This document shows, one piece after another, positions 55,335 through 64,000 of a DNA stretch of 64,000 bases. The DNA is from Phycisphaerales bacterium UBA2421 (lineage in GTDB: Bacteria; Planctomycetota; Phycisphaerae; Tepidisphaerales; Tepidisphaeraceae), in the NCBI GenBank assembly GCA_002343075.1, contig DDRH01000067.1, positions 310,915 to 374,914 of the forward strand, in the 5' to 3' direction. Every line of letters begins with the position of its first letter. Position 1 is the first letter of the stretch. The translations under genes and the position numbers were made by a program. The notes beneath the pieces were generated by a model. The model did not search any database. It was given only the letters and a program-made list of their open reading frames with translations, and had not been told where the DNA came from.

Positions 55335-56370
55335 CCACGTGGAGCGTCTGCGTCGGGAACGCGAAGCCGCCGCTCCGCGACTCCACGATCTCCATGAACT
55401 CGAGCAGGATGTCCTGGCGGATGAGCTGGAACTCCCCCCAGTCGGAGGTCTGGAACCAGGCCATCACCTCGATGTCGAGCGACGACGCCCCGAAGCCCTT
55501 GAAGCGCACGACGACGGTGTCGGGCCAGATCTTGGGGTGGGCGCGGAGCGTGGCCTCGAGCCGTTCGAGCACGTCGCGCATCTGCGCCGCCGTCGTGCCG
55601 TAGAGGAGGCCGATCGTGCACGCGAGGCGGATGCGATCGCGCGCGGTGAAGGACTCGACGCGCTGGTCGGCGAGGTCGCCGTTGGGCACGGTGATGAGCG
55701 TGCGATCGAGGGTCCGGACCCGCGTCGAGCGCAGGCCGATCGCCTCGACGGTGCCGACGTGATCTCCGATCTTGACGAAGTCGCCCTCGCGCATCGGCTG
55801 ATCGACGGCGATCGACATCGTCCCGAACAGGTTCTCGACCGTCTTCTGCGCCGCCAGGGCCAGCGCGAGGCCGCCGATGCCGAGGCCGGCGATCAGGCTC
55901 GCCACCGACACGCCGAGCTGGGCGAGCACGATGATGATCGCCAGGAGGACGACCAGCACCTTGAAGACGCGGCTCGCGATCTTGAGCAGCGAGCGGCTGG
56001 CCGGGCGCTCCACGGCCCACGGCCGCTTGGCCATCATGCCCACCACCACGTCGATCGCGCGGAAGACGATCCACATGACCAGCGCCGAGGTCGCGACCGC
56101 GATCACCGAGTACACGCTGCCGACGCCGCGGGCGTCGATCGGCAGCCACGGCAGGCATGCTCGCAGCGCCTGCACCGCCACCAGGAGGCTCACCGGCGTG
56201 GCGACCGCGCCGATCAGGACGTCGTCCCACTCCCACGCGCTGCGGCGCGCCGCGCGCACGATCAGGGGACGCAGGATGGCGAGGGCCAGCCGGCTCGCGA
56301 TGAACGCGCCGATCACCAGGCCCGCGACCACGACGTAGGGTGAGCGCAGGATCGTGCTCAGGTCATCCAT
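55285..56370 (-). CDS. MscS-family mechanosensitive ion channel
   Basis: 361 residues. Several N-terminal membrane helices, then the pore helix and β-domain signature [22 protein letters not shown] and [31 protein letters not shown]. The C-terminal domain ([16 protein letters not shown]) follows MscS. It opens on osmotic downshift. Its start overlaps the end of the TPP-TPS gene by 8 bp, so both may respond to osmotic stress; its 3' end overlaps znuB. Confidence 0.93.
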   Translation of the reverse strand: MDDLSTILRSPYVVVAGLVIGAFIASRLALAILRPLIVRAARRSAWEWDDVLIGAVATPVSLLVAVQALRACLPWLPIDARGVGSVYSVIAVATSALVMWIVFRAIDVVVGMMAKRPWAVERPASRSLLKIASRVFKVLVVLLAIIIVLAQLGVSVASLIAGLGIGGLALALAAQKTVENLFGTMSIAVDQPMREGDFVKIGDHVGTVEAIGLRSTRVRTLDRTLITVPNGDLADQRVESFTARDRIRLACTIGLLYGTTAAQMRDVLERLEATLRAHPKIWPDTVVVRFKGFGASSLDIEVMAWFQTSDWGEFQLIRQDILLEFMEIVESRSGGFAFPTQTLHVVNGEKAPARQQNKRSA

Positions 56371-58591
56371 GGGCGGCGTCCTCGCGCGCCTGCGCGCGCA
56401 GCGTGGTGAGGAAGCGATCGGCCCAGTCGTGCGACGTCTCGCGCTCGACCTCGGCCAGCATCTGCGCGTGTCGCTCGCGGCGCTCGGCCTCGGACATGGA
56501 CAGCGCCCGGTGGAGGTCGTCGGCCATGCCTTCGGCGTGGAACGGGTTGGTGAGCACCGCGCTGCGCAGCGTCTCGGCCGCGCCCGCGAAGCGGGACAGC
56601 ACGAGCGCGCCCGGGCGTTCCGGATCCTGCGCGGCGACGAACTCCTTGGCGACGAGGTTCATGCCGTCGCGCAGGGGCGTCACCAGCGCCACGTCGGCCG
56701 CGCGGTAGAGCTGCGAGAGCACGTCGTGCGTGTACGAGCGGTAGAGGTAACGCACCGGCAACCAGTCGGCGTCGCCGAAGCGACCGTTGATGTGCCCGAC
56801 CAGGTACTCGACCTGCTGGCGCAGCTCGGCGTACTCGGGCACATCGGAGCGCGACGGCACGGAGACCTGCACGAACGTGACGCGGCGGCGCCACTCCGGG
56901 TGGCGGTCGAGCAGGTGCTCGAAGGCGGCGAGCCGCTCGGGGACGCCCTTGGAGTAGTCGAGGCGATCGACGCCGAGGACGAGCTTGCGATCCTCGAGCA
57001 TCGCGCACAGCCCGTCGACCTCGGGTGACGTGGGCCGCGTCGGATCGGGGCGGAACGCGGCCGGTTCGATGCCGATCGGCATCGCCGCGATGCGGGTCGC
57101 GCGTCCGGCCGCGTGGGCCGTCCCGTCCCGCGCGTCGACGCCGAGCACGCGCTCGAGCGCGTCGATGAAGTTGTTGGCGTAGCGCTGGGTGTGGAAGCCG
57201 ACGAGGTCGTACGCGAGCATCGCGCGCAGCAGCTCGCCCGCCCACGGGAACGTCTCGAACAGCTCGGCGGTCGGGAACGGGATGTGGAGGAAGAGGCCGA
57301 TGGGGCCGGTGTGCGCGCGGTGCCGCATGGCCGCGCCGGTGAGGAGCAGCTGGTAGTCGTGGACCCAGATCGTCGCGTCCGGGGCGGCGAGCTCGCCGGC
57401 GAGCCGGGCGAACGTGGCGTTGGCGTCGACGTAGGCGACCCAGTCCTCGTCGGAGTAGCGCACGCGGCCCGGGAAGCCGTGGAAGAGCGGCCAGATCGCG
57501 CGATTGCACAGGCCGCCGTAGAAGTGCTCCTGCCAGGCGGCGGGGAAGTCGAAGCATGCGCGCGCCGGGCGCGACGTGGCGTCGACGACCAGCGTGGGCT
57601 CGCGCTCGGCGACCTCGCCGCTCCAGCCCAGCCAGACGCCGCCGCGCTTCTCGAGCACCGGCTCGAGCGCCGCGACCAGCCCGCCGACCTGCCGCTGGCG
57701 ATCGACCGGGCGCGCCGACGGCATGCGGTTCGCGATCACGACGAAGGGCGCGCGTTTGGTCTCGCGCGCACCGGCGTCGATGTCCTCGATCGGCGGCAGC
57801 TGGTCGGCGTGCAGGCCGCGCACCGCCGCGAGCCAGTCGAGGAGCTGGTGCGCGCTCGGCACGTCGGCGACGTACACGCGCGCGTGTGAGAGCCGGTCGG
57901 GACGACCGACGGCGATCGCCAGATCGCGGTCGGAGAGGGAGCGGAACATGTCCTCGTCGGTGAGGTCGTCACCGAGCGCGAGGAAGTGCGTGTCCGGCAA
58001 GCGCTCGCGGGCCCACGCGACCGCGACCCCCTTGTGGCACGCCCGCGGGCGCACCTCGACCATCTCGACGCCTTCGAGTCGCTCGTGATCGGGATGCGTC
58101 TCCAGCCACTCCTCGATCGCGACGTCGGCCGCCGCCGTCATCGCGGCGCGCGCCACCGGGGGCACCTGGCGCCAGTGCAGCGCGCACGAGAGCGACTTGC
58201 GCTCCACGCGAGCGCCCGCGAACTTGCCGGCGAGATCGCCGAGCTGCGCCGCGATGCCGTCGAGCGCGCGCGGATCGTTCACCCGCGCCGGGCCGCTCCA
58301 GGCGGAGCCGTCATGCCGCCACGACGCGTGCTCGGCGAACCACCAGGCCCCGGGGACCTGTCGGCGCAGCGGATCGATGTGGTTGCGCGGGCGTCCGCTG
58401 ATCACGATGACCTGCACGCCGAGCTCGGTGAGGATGCGCAACCGGCCGGCGACGTCGTCGGTCAGGATCGCCTGCTCCAGCGTGGGCGCGAAGGGGATGA
58501 GGGTGCCGTCGAGATCGATCAGGAGCGCGAGCCGCGGCTGGCGTGCCAGGCTGGCCAGGGTGCTCGCGTGATCGTTGAGGGCGGGGGACAT
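56363..58591 (-). CDS. Bifunctional trehalose-6-phosphate phosphatase / synthase (TPP first, TPS second)
   Basis: 742 residues. Residues 1 to about 270 are a HAD phosphatase: [11 protein letters not shown] (motif I), VISGRP and [12 protein letters not shown]. Residues about 285 to 735 are a GT20 synthase: [52 protein letters not shown] and [17 protein letters not shown]. The two steps convert UDP-glucose and glucose-6-phosphate to trehalose through trehalose-6-phosphate. This order is opposite to the eukaryotic TPS-TPP fusion. It overlaps the MscS gene by 8 bp. Confidence 0.95.
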   Translation of the reverse strand: MSPALNDHASTLASLARQPRLALLIDLDGTLIPFAPTLEQAILTDDVAGRLRILTELGVQVIVISGRPRNHIDPLRRQVPGAWWFAEHASWRHDGSAWSGPARVNDPRALDGIAAQLGDLAGKFAGARVERKSLSCALHWRQVPPVARAAMTAAADVAIEEWLETHPDHERLEGVEMVEVRPRACHKGVAVAWARERLPDTHFLALGDDLTDEDMFRSLSDRDLAIAVGRPDRLSHARVYVADVPSAHQLLDWLAAVRGLHADQLPPIEDIDAGARETKRAPFVVIANRMPSARPVDRQRQVGGLVAALEPVLEKRGGVWLGWSGEVAEREPTLVVDATSRPARACFDFPAAWQEHFYGGLCNRAIWPLFHGFPGRVRYSDEDWVAYVDANATFARLAGELAAPDATIWVHDYQLLLTGAAMRHRAHTGPIGLFLHIPFPTAELFETFPWAGELLRAMLAYDLVGFHTQRYANNFIDALERVLGVDARDGTAHAAGRATRIAAMPIGIEPAAFRPDPTRPTSPEVDGLCAMLEDRKLVLGVDRLDYSKGVPERLAAFEHLLDRHPEWRRRVTFVQVSVPSRSDVPEYAELRQQVEYLVGHINGRFGDADWLPVRYLYRSYTHDVLSQLYRAADVALVTPLRDGMNLVAKEFVAAQDPERPGALVLSRFAGAAETLRSAVLTNPFHAEGMADDLHRALSMSEAERRERHAQMLAEVERETSHDWADRFLTTLRAQAREDAAHG

Positions 58592-58710
58592 CGGGGAGTT
58601 CCTCGAGCTTTGGAGCCGGCGGCCCGACCAGCTCGATTCGACCTGCAGCCCATGACTGCACCCACGCTATTTGCCGGGAATCGTAGTGCAATCCGCCGGA
58701 TAGATCAAGT

Positions 58711-58728
58711 CCGTTTGACCTCAAACGG
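58711..58728. terminator. Short inverted repeat at the antiporter stop codon
   Basis: ccgtttga and tcaaacgg pair perfectly around cc; the flanking aagt/tctt extends it with one mismatch. It covers the stop codon of the antiporter gene. There is no T-run in its direction, so termination is uncertain. Confidence 0.4.
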
Positions 58729-60592
58729 TCTTCGCTCGCGCGGATGCGCCGTCGACGCGCGTCCACCCGTGCGACTCGAGCCAGCTCGCCGCTTCGTCGG
58801 CGCGCGCCACGTGCACGGCGATCGCCACGGTGTCGTTCGTGCGCAGCTCCGTGCGCCGCACCACGGGCAGCACCTCGCTCCCGCGGGTCAGCGCGATGGG
58901 GAGGAGCACGTCGAGCGGCCCCTGGTCGAAGCCCACCGCGCGACCGCCACCGCCGAGCTGCCAGCTCTCGACGCGAAGGTCGCCGTGACGGGCGCGCGCG
59001 AGCCAGGTGTGGAGATCGGTCTCGCCCGCGAACAGGACCTCGATGTCGTCGCGCTCGACCATCTCGGCGGTGACGCCGCGATGGTCGCGCTCGAGCGCCA
59101 CCGCGAGCGAAGGCCCGCGCAGGTCGTGCGCGATGCGCCGCGCGAACAGGTAGTTCACGTGCTCGTTGGGGGTGATCCCCAGCGCGTAGCGCGTCGAGAA
59201 GATGCCGGCGTCGACGAGCTTGGCCGGCGAGAGCGCGTCGGTCTCGATCACCGAGAGCCCTTCCTCGCGCGCGGCCGCGCAGGCCTCGGCGCTCGAGTCG
59301 ATCACGAGCACCTTCACGCCGAGGCGCGTGAGCCGCGCCGCCACCAGTCGCCCCAGCGCGTTGGCGCCGAGCACGAGGAAGCCCACGCGCGCCGGCAGGC
59401 GTACGCCCAGCCAGCCCGCCATCGGGCCGGCGCTCAGGCCCTGGAGCGTCACGGTCCCGGCGATCACCAGAAAGACCATCGCGCGCATCTCGGTGCCACC
59501 GGCGATGTGGGCCTCGGCGAGATCGACCGCGAAGAGCGACGCGACCGCGGCGGCCACGATGCCGCGCGGCGCCAGCCAGGACAGGTAGAGGGTTTCACGC
59601 CAGGTGAGCCCGGAGCCGCGCGTGCTGGCGAGGACACACGCGGGACGGACGACGAGGGCGAGGATCGCGAGCAGCGCCACGCCCTGCCAGCCCAGCGCCA
59701 CCACGTCGGCGACGCGCACGTCGGCGGCGAGCAGGACGAAGAGGGTCGCCACCACCAGATCGGTGAGCTGCTCCTTGAACTCGGCGACCTCGGCGAGCCG
59801 GCCGAAGCCGACGTTGCCGACCACGAGCCCGGCGACGATCGCCGCGGTGATGCCGCTCTCCGGCGTGAGCGCGTCGCTGGCGTGGAAGGTCGCGACCGCG
59901 ACCGCGAACGCGAGGATGTTCTCCATCCCGTGCGGCACGACGTTGCGCAGGCGGAACAGCGTGATGAGCACGGCGCCGCCAGCGAGGCCGGTGAGCCCGC
60001 CGACCCCGAAGCGGAGGAAGATCGAGAGCCCGCCATAGGCGACCTCGCTGTCGGAGCCGGCGAGGGCGATCTCGAGCGCGACGACGGCGATCGTCGCGCC
60101 GACGGCGTCGATGAAGATCCCCTCCGCGACCAGGATCGACGCGAGGTGCGGCTGCAGCCGGAGGCGCCGGACCAGCGGGGTCACCACCGTGGGGCCGGTG
60201 ACGATCACCAGCGTGCCGAACAGGATCGAGAGCCGCCAGTCCCAGTCCATCACGAACCGCGCGGCGACCGCCGCCAGGATCGCCGTGACGATCGCGCCGA
60301 TGGTCACCAGGCGCCGGATCGGCTTGGCCTGCTGCTGCAGGACCGGGATGCGGAGGTTGAGCCCGCCCTCGAAGAGGACGACGGCCACGGCGAAGCCGAC
60401 GAACACGCCCAGCGCGCTCCCCAGGAGCGAGGGGCGGATGACGTTGGCGACGTCGGGCCCGAGCACGACGCCGGTGGTCAGGAGCAGGACGATGCCCGGG
60501 ACGCGCGCGTGGTGGGCGGCGAGCTGCGCGAGGACGCCGGCGAACATCGCGAACGCGAGCGTCAGCGCCGGAAAGTCGAGGGAGGGCGACAC
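58721..60592 (-). CDS. Cation:proton antiporter (CPA family) with TrkA-N domain
   Basis: 623 residues. About 12 membrane helices, with TGPTVVTPLVRRL and EGIFIDAVGATIAVVALEI in place of the common TDP and NDA motifs of NhaP-like carriers; the pattern resembles KefB-like proteins. From about residue 400 a TrkA_N/RCK NAD-binding domain follows (FLVLGANALGRLVAARLTRLGVKVLVIDS), then a second regulatory domain. It exchanges Na or K for protons under nucleotide control. Two short repeats flank the 3' end. Confidence 0.88.
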   Translation of the reverse strand: MSPSLDFPALTLAFAMFAGVLAQLAAHHARVPGIVLLLTTGVVLGPDVANVIRPSLLGSALGVFVGFAVAVVLFEGGLNLRIPVLQQQAKPIRRLVTIGAIVTAILAAVAARFVMDWDWRLSILFGTLVIVTGPTVVTPLVRRLRLQPHLASILVAEGIFIDAVGATIAVVALEIALAGSDSEVAYGGLSIFLRFGVGGLTGLAGGAVLITLFRLRNVVPHGMENILAFAVAVATFHASDALTPESGITAAIVAGLVVGNVGFGRLAEVAEFKEQLTDLVVATLFVLLAADVRVADVVALGWQGVALLAILALVVRPACVLASTRGSGLTWRETLYLSWLAPRGIVAAAVASLFAVDLAEAHIAGGTEMRAMVFLVIAGTVTLQGLSAGPMAGWLGVRLPARVGFLVLGANALGRLVAARLTRLGVKVLVIDSSAEACAAAREEGLSVIETDALSPAKLVDAGIFSTRYALGITPNEHVNYLFARRIAHDLRGPSLAVALERDHRGVTAEMVERDDIEVLFAGETDLHTWLARARHGDLRVESWQLGGGGRAVGFDQGPLDVLLPIALTRGSEVLPVVRRTELRTNDTVAIAVHVARADEAASWLESHGWTRVDGASARAKTV

Positions 60593-60657
60593 CGCGGCCA
60601 GTCTACTTGCATGGCCGACCGCGAGGGTGCGATGGATAGCTCGATGAGGACACCTTA

Positions 60658-61653
60658 GTGGGATTCGTCTTTGCGAGCTGCGCGAGCGACTACGTCGCGC
60701 ACGTCAAGGAGGACGTGTCGCGCGATCTCCCGGCGCTGCGGCTCGCCTACTCGCGGCCCGGGTTCCTGACCTTCAAGATCGACGACGACGTCCCGCCGGA
60801 GGTTCCGCGGCCGTCGCCGTGGGCGCGCGTCTGGGGCAGCTCGCTGGGGCGTGTCCGCCGCCCCGACGACGCGCTCGCGCTCCTGCCCGCCGACGCGCGG
60901 CGGCTACACGTCTGGGGGCTCGCGGAGCTGGACGGGGACGAGGCGCCGGTGGCGCAGGCGGAGACCACGCTGCGCGAGGCCGCCCCGGAGCGCTTCGAGG
61001 CCGAGCCGCGCGCGCGAGCCGGCGAGCTCGTGGTCGACGTGATCGTCGCTGCCGACGGCGCATGGCTCGTCGGCCTGCACCGCCACGGTCCCGGGCGCTC
61101 GCCGTTCCCCGGCGGCGACTTGCCCGTCGAGGTCCCCGCCGACGCGCCGTCACGCGCGTTCGCCAAGATCGAGCAGGCGATCGCGTGGGCCGATCTGCCG
61201 GTCGCCGGCGGCCACGTCGCCGTCGAGATCGGCAGCGCGCCCGGCGGCGCCGCGTACGCGCTCGCGCGCCGCGGGGTCTCGGTGTGGGGCGTCGATCCCG
61301 GCGCGATGGCGCCGCACGTGCTCGCCTACGTGGGCCCCGGCGGCGCGCGCGTGCACCACGTCCAGGAGACGCTGGCCGGCGTGCGCTGGGAGATGCTGCC
61401 TCGCGCGGTCGACTGGCTGCTCCTCGACGTGAACCTGGCGCCGCCGGTCGCGCTCCACGGCTTGACGAGGCTGGTGCCGGCGTGGCGGAAGCGGCTCCGG
61501 GGCGCGGTGCTGACGCTCAAGATGAACGACGCGATCGTGCGCCGCGGCGTCGCGACATGGCTCGAGCGCGTCGCCGCGCTCGGGTTCCGCGACGTCCTCG
61601 TCACCCACCTGCCCGCCAACCACGCCGAGCTCTGCGTCATCGCGCGACGCTAG
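60658..61653 (+). CDS. RlmM-like 23S rRNA 2'-O-methyltransferase (FtsJ fold)
   Basis: 331 residues. The catalytic K-D-K-E set can be traced: Lys in SRAFAKIEQAIAW, Asp in WLLLDVNLAPP, Lys in GAVLTLKMND and Glu in NHAELCVIAR; the AdoMet loop is VEIGSAPGGAAYAL. The N-terminal third (about 130 residues) is the THUMP-like part of RlmM. It should methylate cytidine 2498 of 23S rRNA or a similar position. Its end overlaps the shortened USP gene by 17 bp. Confidence 0.8.
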   Translation: MGFVFASCASDYVAHVKEDVSRDLPALRLAYSRPGFLTFKIDDDVPPEVPRPSPWARVWGSSLGRVRRPDDALALLPADARRLHVWGLAELDGDEAPVAQAETTLREAAPERFEAEPRARAGELVVDVIVAADGAWLVGLHRHGPGRSPFPGGDLPVEVPADAPSRAFAKIEQAIAWADLPVAGGHVAVEIGSAPGGAAYALARRGVSVWGVDPGAMAPHVLAYVGPGGARVHHVQETLAGVRWEMLPRAVDWLLLDVNLAPPVALHGLTRLVPAWRKRLRGAVLTLKMNDAIVRRGVATWLERVAALGFRDVLVTHLPANHAELCVIARR

Positions 61654-61963
61654 CGAGATCCATCACCACGTCGGCCTCGATCTCCTCGGCGACCGCGTCG
61701 AGCTGCTCCGCGGGATCGCCGATCCGCGCGTGCACGTAGAACTCGACGTCGGCGGCGTCGCGCGTGCGGAGGGCGTCGCGCAGCACCGCGGCCAGCTCCT
61801 GCCGGATCCGCTCCGCATCGCGGTAGCTCTCGTGCGCGTCGAGGACGACGACGAGGTGCAGGACGTGGCCGCGATCGCGGCACGCGAGGTCGGCGGCGCG
61901 CGCGAGCGACGAGATGGAGGACCGTCGGACGTCGTATCCCAGGACGATCTGCGAGCTGCTCAT
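61637..61963 (-). CDS. Universal stress protein (shortened at its C-terminus)
   Basis: 108 residues from ATG (MSSSQIVLGYDVRRSSISSL). The USP start pattern and helix ARAADLACRDRGHVLHLVVVL are clear, and residues up to EEIEADVVM follow the family. The ATP-binding stretch GxxGxxxxxxxxxGS that should come next is missing; the protein stops within the convergent RlmM-like gene. Either the short form has lost nucleotide binding or a frameshift has removed the end. A frame continuing upstream of the start is antisense to the TPR gene. Confidence 0.8.
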   Translation of the reverse strand: MSSSQIVLGYDVRRSSISSLARAADLACRDRGHVLHLVVVLDAHESYRDAERIRQELAAVLRDALRTRDAADVEFYVHARIGDPAEQLDAVAEEIEADVVMDLASVAR

Positions 61964-62049
61964 GAAGAGCCTCCTCCCGAGGGACACGACAAGATGGGCA
62001 CGCGGCAAGCGCGCGCGCAAGGTACGGATCGGGTAGGCGCGCGCCCGAG

Positions 62050-64000
62050 CTAGGTGCCGCGGTCGGCGCGGTCGCGCCACCGCTTGTGGAATTCTGCGGC
62101 GGGGACGTTCGCGCCCAGCGGGGGCGGCGGATCGATCTGGATGAAGGCGTCGTCGATCACGCGCCGTGCGCGGACGCGCACCAGGGCCTCGGCGAGCGTC
62201 GTGGTGCCGGCGGTGCGGTCGAGGATGTCGCCGGCGGCCTCGACGGCGCGCGCGCTGACCAGGCGATCGTTCTCCGTCGGCTTGCGCACCTCCGCCACCA
62301 CGAGGCGCGCGAGCGACAGTGGTCCGGCGACCGCGGCGTGCTTCTCGGCGGCAGGGAGGTCGTTGGCCGCGAGCGCCGCCAGCGCGCGCGCCGACGCGGT
62401 CGCGCTGCGCGGGGCGTGGTACGGCGGGGGCGAGCGATCGCGCGCGCGTGTCACGGTGGCCGCGAGCTCGGTGTCGCGCTCGGGCACGGTGTTCATCGCG
62501 GCCGCGCGCTCCGCCCAGGGCAGCGCCTCGGTGTGGCGCCCGAGCCCGCACAGGGCGACCGCGCGGCCGTGCGCCGCGACCGCGCCGTACGAGGGGTCGA
62601 CCCCGGCCTCGCGGCCGAGGCGTTGCGCGACCTGCTCGGCCTCCGACCATTGCCCGCTCTGGCACAGGGCGGTGAGGAAGTAGTGCAGGGTGGCCGCGCT
62701 CGCCGGTGCGCCCAGCGCCAGCATGGCTCGATACGCGTCGGCGGCGGCCTCGTGATCACCCGCGTACCAGCCGGCGCTCGCGAGGTAGCTCCATTCCTCG
62801 ACGGTGCCGAACCGATACGATGCGTAGCGGAGCGCGAGCGCCGACTCCGTCCACCGCCCGGCGTTGGCGAGCGCGACGCCGGCGTGGAGGGCGGCGCCGT
62901 CGCGATCGACGACGGCCAGGGCGCGCACGCAGTCGCCGACCTTGCCCTGCGCGGCCAGCGCGGCGCCGAGGCGGCGCGCGACGTCGACGTCGCGAGGCGC
63001 GCGCGCCTGACACCAGCGCAGGCAACGCTCGGCGGTCGCCCAGTCACCGGCGGCGATCGCCGCGTCGGCCGCGGCGCTGGCCTCGAGGCCGTCGAAGGGC
63101 ACGCCGGGGAGATCGGGCCCCGGGCACGTGCGCCACGCCTCCTCGAGGCTCGCGATCGAGCCCGCGCGCCACTCGTCGCCGGTGTTGGCGTACGCGGCCG
63201 ACAGCACGTCGACGCCCTCGGCGCCGCGTCCCAGCGCGAACAGCGCCCGCGCCGCGTTGACCCACGCCACGGCGTTGGTTCCGGGGTTCGCGCGCGCGCA
63301 GATCCAGTGCACGTCGAGCGCCGCCGCCGGCGGGAGCACCGCGGCGGCGGTGTCGCTCCACGTGCGGAACGTCGCCCAGTCGTCGGCGGCGACCGCGACC
63401 CGGGCGAAGAGCCGCTCGGCCGGCTCGCGCTGGCTGGGATCGGCGCGGAGATCGTGCGCGAGCCGCAGCTCCCACGCGATGCGCTCGTCGCCGCGCAGGA
63501 GCGTCCGCACGCGTGGCAGCTCGGCGACCACGCCGGGCAGGTAGCCGCCGAGGCGCGCCTCGAGCTCGAGCGTCCGCTCGATGCGGAGCAGCCATCGCTC
63601 GAGCACCTCGTCGGGGGCGGCGCAACCGTCGAGCAGCGCGAGCAGGCCCCGGGCCGCGCGGTCGTTCACGTCCTTGCGCGCGCGCAGGCAGAGGTGCAGC
63701 GCCTCGGTCGCGATCTGGCGGTAGGCGCCGGAGAGCACGTTCGCGCCGCCCGCGAGCGCGAGGTGGTGCGCGAGCGCGACGCCGAGGGCGTAGATCGCCG
63801 CCGACGCGTGGAGCGCCGCGTCGCGCGCCGGCGGCGGCACGCACGTGAACCACTTCGACGCGAGGCGGTCGGCGGCGGCGAGGGTGGTCTCCGCCGGACG
63901 CGCGAGCCGGGCGTCGATCCGCTCGACGACGTCCGCCGGCAACCCGAGCTCGCCGGCGAGGCGCGCGAGCGCGGCGGCGTCGACGGCGCCGACCTCGAGC
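62050..64000 (-). CDS. TPR-like repeat protein, N-terminus outside the window
   Basis: The frame is open from the window edge to a stop at 62,050. A TTG at 63,942 could start it, but the preceding codons (EVGAVDAAALARLAGELGLPADVV) fit the same helical pattern, so it continues upstream. The chain is Ala/Leu/Arg-rich with TPR-like repeats, for example AIAAGDWATAERCLRWCQARAP and YLASAGWYAGDHEAAADAYRAML. It probably acts as a scaffold for protein binding. Family beyond TPR is not recognised. Confidence 0.8.
   Translation of the reverse strand, partial: LEVGAVDAAALARLAGELGLPADVVERIDARLARPAETTLAAADRLASKWFTCVPPPARDAALHASAAIYALGVALAHHLALAGGANVLSGAYRQIATEALHLCLRARKDVNDRAARGLLALLDGCAAPDEVLERWLLRIERTLELEARLGGYLPGVVAELPRVRTLLRGDERIAWELRLAHDLRADPSQREPAERLFARVAVAADDWATFRTWSDTAAAVLPPAAALDVHWICARANPGTNAVAWVNAARALFALGRGAEGVDVLSAAYANTGDEWRAGSIASLEEAWRTCPGPDLPGVPFDGLEASAAADAAIAAGDWATAERCLRWCQARAPRDVDVARRLGAALAAQGKVGDCVRALAVVDRDGAALHAGVALANAGRWTESALALRYASYRFGTVEEWSYLASAGWYAGDHEAAADAYRAMLALGAPASAATLHYFLTALCQSGQWSEAEQVAQRLGREAGVDPSYGAVAAHGRAVALCGLGRHTEALPWAERAAAMNTVPERDTELAATVTRARDRSPPPYHAPRSATASARALAALAANDLPAAEKHAAVAGPLSLARLVVAEVRKPTENDRLVSARAVEAAGDILDRTAGTTTLAEALVRVRARRVIDDAFIQIDPPPPLGANVPAAEFHKRWRDRADRGT

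Noticed and set aside
57986-60658. A very long plus-strand open frame (890 codons)
   Set aside because: It lies antisense to the trehalose and antiporter genes, both with clear motifs, and its product is Arg/His/Asp-rich with no domain. High-GC sequence produces such frames by chance.
61637-62665. A 342-codon frame containing the universal stress protein
   Set aside because: The upstream part lies antisense-frame within the TPR gene and is Arg-rich without homology; the ATG at 61,963 begins the conserved domain.

Overview
The window is made of two unrelated pieces of DNA joined at about position 44,930. The left piece (1 to about 44,927) has moderately high GC. Its gene families point to a planctomycete, probably of the Phycisphaerae type: a MoxR/DUF58/BatA/VWA operon ending in a long coiled-coil protein, a DUF2617 protein, a secreted pectate lyase with dockerin-like repeats and a PEP-CTERM-like tail, and a GTG-started dnaA without dnaN beside it. 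The right piece (about 44,936 to 64,000) has much higher GC, with strong G/C third-position bias. It carries myxobacterial traits: short lipoproteins with Asp/Ala/Pro-rich linkers, a trehalose phosphatase-synthase fusion and many GNAT, TPR and USP proteins. I infer a Kofleriaceae-like or Haliangium-like deltaproteobacterium. Both genes at the seam are cut off, which suggests a chimeric assembly more than natural transfer.

Left piece: (a) 1-9,618, a minus-strand MoxR-DUF58-BatA-VWA-DUF4175-like operon; (b) mutM; (c) the histidine genes hisD-hisC-hisB on the minus strand; (d) a glycosyltransferase, a VOC-domain fusion and a flippase-like membrane protein; (e) a PL9-type pectate lyase; (f) a GNAT protein, a 668-bp non-coding region and dnaA with a good terminator; (g) a YjbQ protein and a toroid-fold secreted protein; (h) a complete livKHMGF branched-chain amino-acid ABC transporter operon with a promoter-embedded palindrome; (i) an M16 protease, a metallophosphoesterase, an acidic tail-anchored protein, rsmE and two membrane proteins; (j) DUF2617, a CPBP protease, fliM and a glutamate-1-semialdehyde aminomutase-like enzyme; (k) an efflux outer-membrane gene whose 3' end is duplicated on both sides of a RelE/ParE-type toxin-antitoxin pair, followed by a truncated HlyD-type adaptor.

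Right piece: a truncated MMACHC-like gene, a LamG lipoprotein, another lipoprotein, a hydrolase, a GNAT protein with a basic repeat tail, peptide deformylase, a DUF1016 nuclease, sfsA, a Cys-rich lipoprotein, pyrD, a znuACB zinc/manganese importer, an MscS channel, a TPP-TPS trehalose enzyme, a CPA antiporter with a TrkA domain, an RlmM-like methyltransferase, a shortened universal stress protein and a TPR protein that runs off the window. Two convergent gene pairs are separated by copies of one palindromic intergenic repeat that also supplies stop codons to the adjoining genes.

No tRNA, rRNA, CRISPR array, transposase or prophage was recognised. The best leads for something new are the repeat-flanked toxin-antitoxin cassette, the stop-donating repeat, the alternative pairings in the dnaA leader, and several domain fusions and insertions. 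No complete new defence or biosynthetic system is evident.
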